Shown: in pieces, positions 37,909 through 40,959 of the stretch | Layout of the letters: each line of letters opens with the position of its first letter | How positions within the stretch are numbered: the first letter of the stretch is position 1 | Source: an uncultured Microbacterium sp. | GTDB taxonomy: Bacteria > Actinomycetota > Actinomycetes > Actinomycetales > Microbacteriaceae | DNA: 40,959 nt | NCBI GenBank assembly: GCA_913774845.1 | Contig: CAJYJO010000035.1 | Location: forward strand, 1 to 40,959 | Reading direction: 5' to 3' | Notes under the pieces: model-generated | Database searches by the model: none | Told to the model about the DNA's origin: nothing | What the model saw: the letters and a program-made list of their open reading frames with translations, nothing else | Translations under genes and position numbers: made by a program

Positions 37909-39822
37909 GTGACGTACACCCTGCAGAACGCCGTCCTGCCGCTCGACCGCGACCCCGACCTCCTCCCCTTGTACGTCGACCCCGAGACGTGGTCGACGAT
38001 CGACGAGGAGCCGGTCCGGGTCACCAACGTCGCCCAGCTCGGCAACATCCTCGACCGGCACCGGGCCCGCATCGTGGCCGGACGCCGCGTCTCTTTCGGC
38101 ACCTACTTCAACGCCTTCCCCGCGTCGTACTGGCAGCACTGGACGGCCGTCCGCCAGGTACGACTGACGGTGCGAACCTCGGGCGACGCGACGATCCTCG
38201 TCTACCGCTCCAACGGCGGTGGCACGAAGCAGCGCATCGAGACCCGCGAGGTGTCCGGCGAGCAGAGCGCCTCCGTGTTCGACCTCGTGCTCGACCAGTA
38301 CAGCGACGGCGGCTGGATCTGGTTCGACGTCGCCGCCGACCGCACCGACGCGATGTTCGAGGGCGCCGAGTGGACGACCGAGCAGGAGCCCGTCCGCGGC
38401 GGCAAGGCCAGCATCGGCGTCACCACCTACAACAAGCCCGACTATTGCGTCGAGACGCTGCAGGCCCTCGCCGACGCCCCCGATGTGCTCGACGTCGTCG
38501 ACCGCGTCTTCATCATCGACCAGGGCACCGATCTGGTCGAGGCCCAGGACGCCTACCCCGCCGTCGCCGAACGCCTCGGCGAGACGCTGCAGGTCCTCCG
38601 CCAGCCCAACCTAGGCGGCTCCGGCGGCTTCGCCCGCGCCATGGTCGAGACGCTGGCTCGCGAGGGCAGCGACTTCGTGCAGCTGCTCGACGACGACGTG
38701 CGCATCGAGCCCGAATCGATCCGCCGCTCCGTGGTCTTCGGTCGCTACGCCTCGGTCCCCACCATCGTCGGCGCGCACATGTTCGACCTGCTCGACCGCC
38801 CCAAGCTGCACGCCTGGGCCGAGGTCGTCGACGATGCCCCCTTCATGTGGCGCGCGCTCTTCCAGGAGCGCCTCCCCCACGACTTCAGCGTCGCGAACCT
38901 CCGGCAGTCGCCGCTGCTGCACATGCGCCTCGACGCCGACTACAACGGCTGGTGGATGTGCCTCATCCCCACCAGCATCCTGCGCGAGATCGGCCTCTCC
39001 CTGCCCGCCTTCATCAAGTGGGACGACGCGGAGTTCTGCGTCCGGGCACGGGATGCCGGCTACCCGACCGTCTCGATGCCGGGTGTGGCCCTGTGGCACG
39101 TGTCGTGGATCGGCAAGGACGACTCGATCGACTGGCAGGCCTACTTCCACGCCCGCAACCGCATCGTCGCGGCCCTGTTGCACTCGCGCTCACCGCTGGG
39201 CGGGACGCTCATCCGGCACAGCCGACGCGTCGACCTCAAGCACCTCATGATGATGCAGTACTACCCCGTCGAGCTGCGTCACCGCGCGCTGCGGGATGTG
39301 CTGTCGGGGCCCGAGCACATGCGTGAGAACCTCGCGACGGCCATGCCCGAGGCTCGCGCGGTCGCGAAGAAGCACCCCGAGACCGTCGTGCACAAGGACT
39401 CGGGGGTGCCGCTGCGCTCGCGCCGCGGTCGCCAGGTCTTCAGGCGTCTGAAGCAGCACCAGTTCGACAGCCCCACGGGGATCGCCCTGCGCACCTTCAC
39501 CGTGCGCACCCTCCTCTCGCACTGGTTCCACACGCCCAAGGCGGAGAACGTCGCGCAGCCCGAGGTCGAGTTCGGTAAGGGCGATGCCAACTGGTGGCGT
39601 GTTCCGCTGTACGACAGCGCGCTCGTGAGCGCTGCCGACGGTTCGGGCAAGAACATCTACACGCGCGACCGCGCGCAGTTCCGTCGCATGCTCGTCGACA
39701 GCTGGAAGCTCCACCGCCGACTCCAGCGCGAGTGGCCCCGCCTGTCCCGTCAGTACCGCCGCGCCCTGCCCGACCTCGTCTCCGAGGCGCAGTGGCGCGC
39801 GACCTTCGAGGAGCGCCCGTGA
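37909..39822 (+). CDS. glfT2: GlfT2-like galactofuranosyltransferase (GT2)
   Basis: A 637-residue GT2 enzyme, the same length as mycobacterial GlfT2. A beta-rich N-terminal domain (FGTYFNAFPASYWQHWTAV) precedes a GT-A domain with SIGVTTYNKPDYC, the QLLDDDVRI metal site (Asp261-263), the WDDAEFC catalytic motif (Asp372/373) and LWHVSW (His397), followed by a helical C-terminal domain. It is expected to polymerise galactofuranose from UDP-Galf onto a lipid-linked acceptor at the inner membrane face. GTG37909 has a GAAAG site eight bases upstream. Its stop overlaps the next start. UDP-galactopyranose mutase is not in the window. Confidence 0.9.
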   Translation: MTYTLQNAVLPLDRDPDLLPLYVDPETWSTIDEEPVRVTNVAQLGNILDRHRARIVAGRRVSFGTYFNAFPASYWQHWTAVRQVRLTVRTSGDATILVYRSNGGGTKQRIETREVSGEQSASVFDLVLDQYSDGGWIWFDVAADRTDAMFEGAEWTTEQEPVRGGKASIGVTTYNKPDYCVETLQALADAPDVLDVVDRVFIIDQGTDLVEAQDAYPAVAERLGETLQVLRQPNLGGSGGFARAMVETLAREGSDFVQLLDDDVRIEPESIRRSVVFGRYASVPTIVGAHMFDLLDRPKLHAWAEVVDDAPFMWRALFQERLPHDFSVANLRQSPLLHMRLDADYNGWWMCLIPTSILREIGLSLPAFIKWDDAEFCVRARDAGYPTVSMPGVALWHVSWIGKDDSIDWQAYFHARNRIVAALLHSRSPLGGTLIRHSRRVDLKHLMMMQYYPVELRHRALRDVLSGPEHMRENLATAMPEARAVAKKHPETVVHKDSGVPLRSRRGRQVFRRLKQHQFDSPTGIALRTFTVRTLLSHWFHTPKAENVAQPEVEFGKGDANWWRVPLYDSALVSAADGSGKNIYTRDRAQFRRMLVDSWKLHRRLQREWPRLSRQYRRALPDLVSEAQWRATFEERP

Positions 39823-40787
39823 CCACGGCATCCTTCGATCCGAAGACCGCGACGATCGTCGTCGTCACCTACAACCGGACGCACCTGCTGACCCGTCTGC
39901 TCGAGAGCATCGAGCGCATGGATCCCGCGCCGGGCCGCCTGGTGATCATCGACAACGCCTCGACCGACGACACCACCGAGGTCGTCGAGTCCTTCCGCGA
40001 TCGGGTCCCGACCGAGCTGCTGTATCGCCGCCTCGACACGAACACCGGCGGATCCGGCGGCTTCAGCGAGGGCATGCGCGTCGCCTACGAGCTGGGCTCC
40101 GAGTGGATCTGGCTCATGGACGACGACGTCGAGGTGGTGTCGGACGGCCTCGCCCGCATGGGGCACTGGGCGCCGCGCTTCCGCAGCATCCAAGGTCGGC
40201 GCTACGACTACGACGGCAGCGAGTTCTACTGGCAGTACCGCGTCGCCGAGTCGATGGCCATCCCGATCCCCTACGCGCCCGCCGCGTTCGATGCGAGCGG
40301 CTTCAAGCCGATGAACTCGGGATGCTTCGAGGGCATGTTCATCCATCGCGACATCGTCGCGAAGATCGGCCTGCCCGACCCGCGCTTCTTCATCTACTGG
40401 GACGATCAGCTCTACGGGTGGCTCGCGTCGCGCCAGACGCCCTCGGTCATCGTGAACGAGTTCGTGCTGCGCCGCACCCGCGAGATCAAGCAGTGGGACA
40501 TGGGCATCCGTCACATGAACGCCTCGAGTGACGCGTACCGGTACTACATCATGCGCAACCGCGCGTACCTGGCGAAGTACTACCGCGCCCACGGCGTGTA
40601 CCGACCGCTCCCCTTCGCTGCGGGCACGGCCCTGACGTTCGTGAAGGAGCTCATCCGTCTCGTTGTCGTCGAGCGCAAGGTCACGGGCACGAGGCACCTG
40701 TTCCGGGGGCTGCGCGACGGGCGGAAGATCGCCCGGGACGACTCCTGGGAGCCGATGCCGCCACTGGAGGCGACGACGGCGGTCTGA
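39819..40787 (+). CDS. GlfT1-like galactofuranosyltransferase (GT2)
   Basis: A 322-residue GT2 protein. Near the start is TIVVVTYNRTHLLTRLL, then IDNASTDDT, the TGGSGGFSEGM motif shared with GlfT proteins, the MDDDVEV metal site (Asp101-103) and FFIYWDDQLYGW. It resembles the initiating galactofuranosyltransferase GlfT1 more than a rhamnosyltransferase, but I cannot exclude the latter. GTG39819 overlaps the GlfT2 stop (GTGA), so the two are coupled and likely build one polymer. The 70 bases after the stop hold no clear gene or strong hairpin. Confidence 0.82.
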   Translation: MTTASFDPKTATIVVVTYNRTHLLTRLLESIERMDPAPGRLVIIDNASTDDTTEVVESFRDRVPTELLYRRLDTNTGGSGGFSEGMRVAYELGSEWIWLMDDDVEVVSDGLARMGHWAPRFRSIQGRRYDYDGSEFYWQYRVAESMAIPIPYAPAAFDASGFKPMNSGCFEGMFIHRDIVAKIGLPDPRFFIYWDDQLYGWLASRQTPSVIVNEFVLRRTREIKQWDMGIRHMNASSDAYRYYIMRNRAYLAKYYRAHGVYRPLPFAAGTALTFVKELIRLVVVERKVTGTRHLFRGLRDGRKIARDDSWEPMPPLEATTAV

Positions 40788-40857
40788 CTCGCCTCATCAC
40801 GGGTCGTGAGCCCAGGTGTCGAGCGCTGCGCTGTACGCCGCCGCGCGCGGGGTGCGC

Positions 40858-40959
40858 TCAGGCGGTGACTTCGTCTTCGAGGGGCTCGATGGTGCGGACG
40901 GCTTTGCCGACGCGGCTCTTCTTGGGGGCGTAGACCACGAGGGCGTGGAAGACGAAGCG
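40858..40959 (-). CDS. 3' end of an unidentified gene (cut by the window edge)
   Basis: The minus strand reads 33 open codons from 40959 to a TGA at 40858. The C-terminal tail is FVFHALVVYAPKKSRVGKAV and ends EPLEDEVTA: a hydrophobic stretch, a basic patch, then an acidic end. This could be the last membrane segment and cytoplasmic tail of a membrane protein. I do not recognise the family. It converges on the GlfT1-like gene. Confidence 0.6.
   Translation of the reverse strand, partial: RFVFHALVVYAPKKSRVGKAVRTIEPLEDEVTA

Overview
This window is a chromosomal segment of a high-GC (roughly 70% by eye) actinobacterium. The WhiB proteins, the mtrA-mtrB-lpqB block, the gene families present and the codon use point to the Micrococcales, most likely Microbacteriaceae (Microbacterium-like). 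The genus is an inference and no rRNA is present to confirm it. Almost every base is coding. I see no tRNA, rRNA, prophage, transposase or CRISPR array.

Layout. (1) 1-9.3 kb: whiB1 faces the PdtaS-type sensor kinase gene. They are followed by an Rv3235-like small gene, the aminotransferase alaA, secA, a coiled-coil/glycine-tail protein and the ribosome hibernation factor hpf. (2) 9.3-14.1 kb: the minus-strand block mtrA-mtrB-lpqB-comF, a cell-envelope and cell-cycle two-component system with its lipoprotein partner. (3) 14.3-19.7 kb: a plus-strand run of five overlapping genes (membrane protein, DUF4129, DUF4350, MoxR ATPase, DUF58), a widely conserved MoxR/DUF58 module. (4) 19.8-24.5 kb: an olefin (long-chain alkene) cluster, oleA-oleBC-oleD, in which the beta-lactone decarboxylase and beta-lactone synthetase are one fused protein. 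(5) 24.5-27.5 kb: a two-copy 80-bp tandem repeat carrying inverted repeats, then katG and furA. (6) 27.5-30.2 kb: divergent spoIIM-like and RDD genes, then DUF3499 and a metallopeptidase-family gene, also divergent. (7) 30.4-36.3 kb: minus-strand manA, whiB2, a large glycosyltransferase/membrane protein and a DUF5719 protein. (8) 36.4-40.8 kb: surface-polysaccharide genes on the plus strand (O-antigen-ligase-like protein, GlfT2-like and GlfT1-like galactofuranosyltransferases), ending at a truncated minus-strand ORF.

How the genes fit together. Most of the window is envelope biology: secretion (SecA), envelope signalling (MtrAB-LpqB), the MoxR/DUF58 module, WhiB2 with its downstream glycosyltransferase, mannose-6-phosphate supply and galactan-type glycan assembly. 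Redox and stress functions (WhiB1, FurA-KatG, HPF) are interleaved. Compared with the mycobacterial order DUF4350-moxR-DUF58-spoIIM-RDD, the ole and furA-katG genes sit as a block between DUF58 and spoIIM.

The most useful non-genic observations are: a recurring TANNNT box 6-7 nt before the start codon of at least eight genes, implying leaderless transcripts; a 16-bp gap between the divergent spoIIM and RDD start codons; strong over-use of the heptamer GGATGCC; the 80-bp tandem repeat after oleD; and palindromes upstream of whiB2 and of the Rv3235-like gene. I did not find a clearly new multi-gene system. The whiB2-linked glycosyltransferase with an altered DXD motif and its DUF5719 partner are the least understood candidates.
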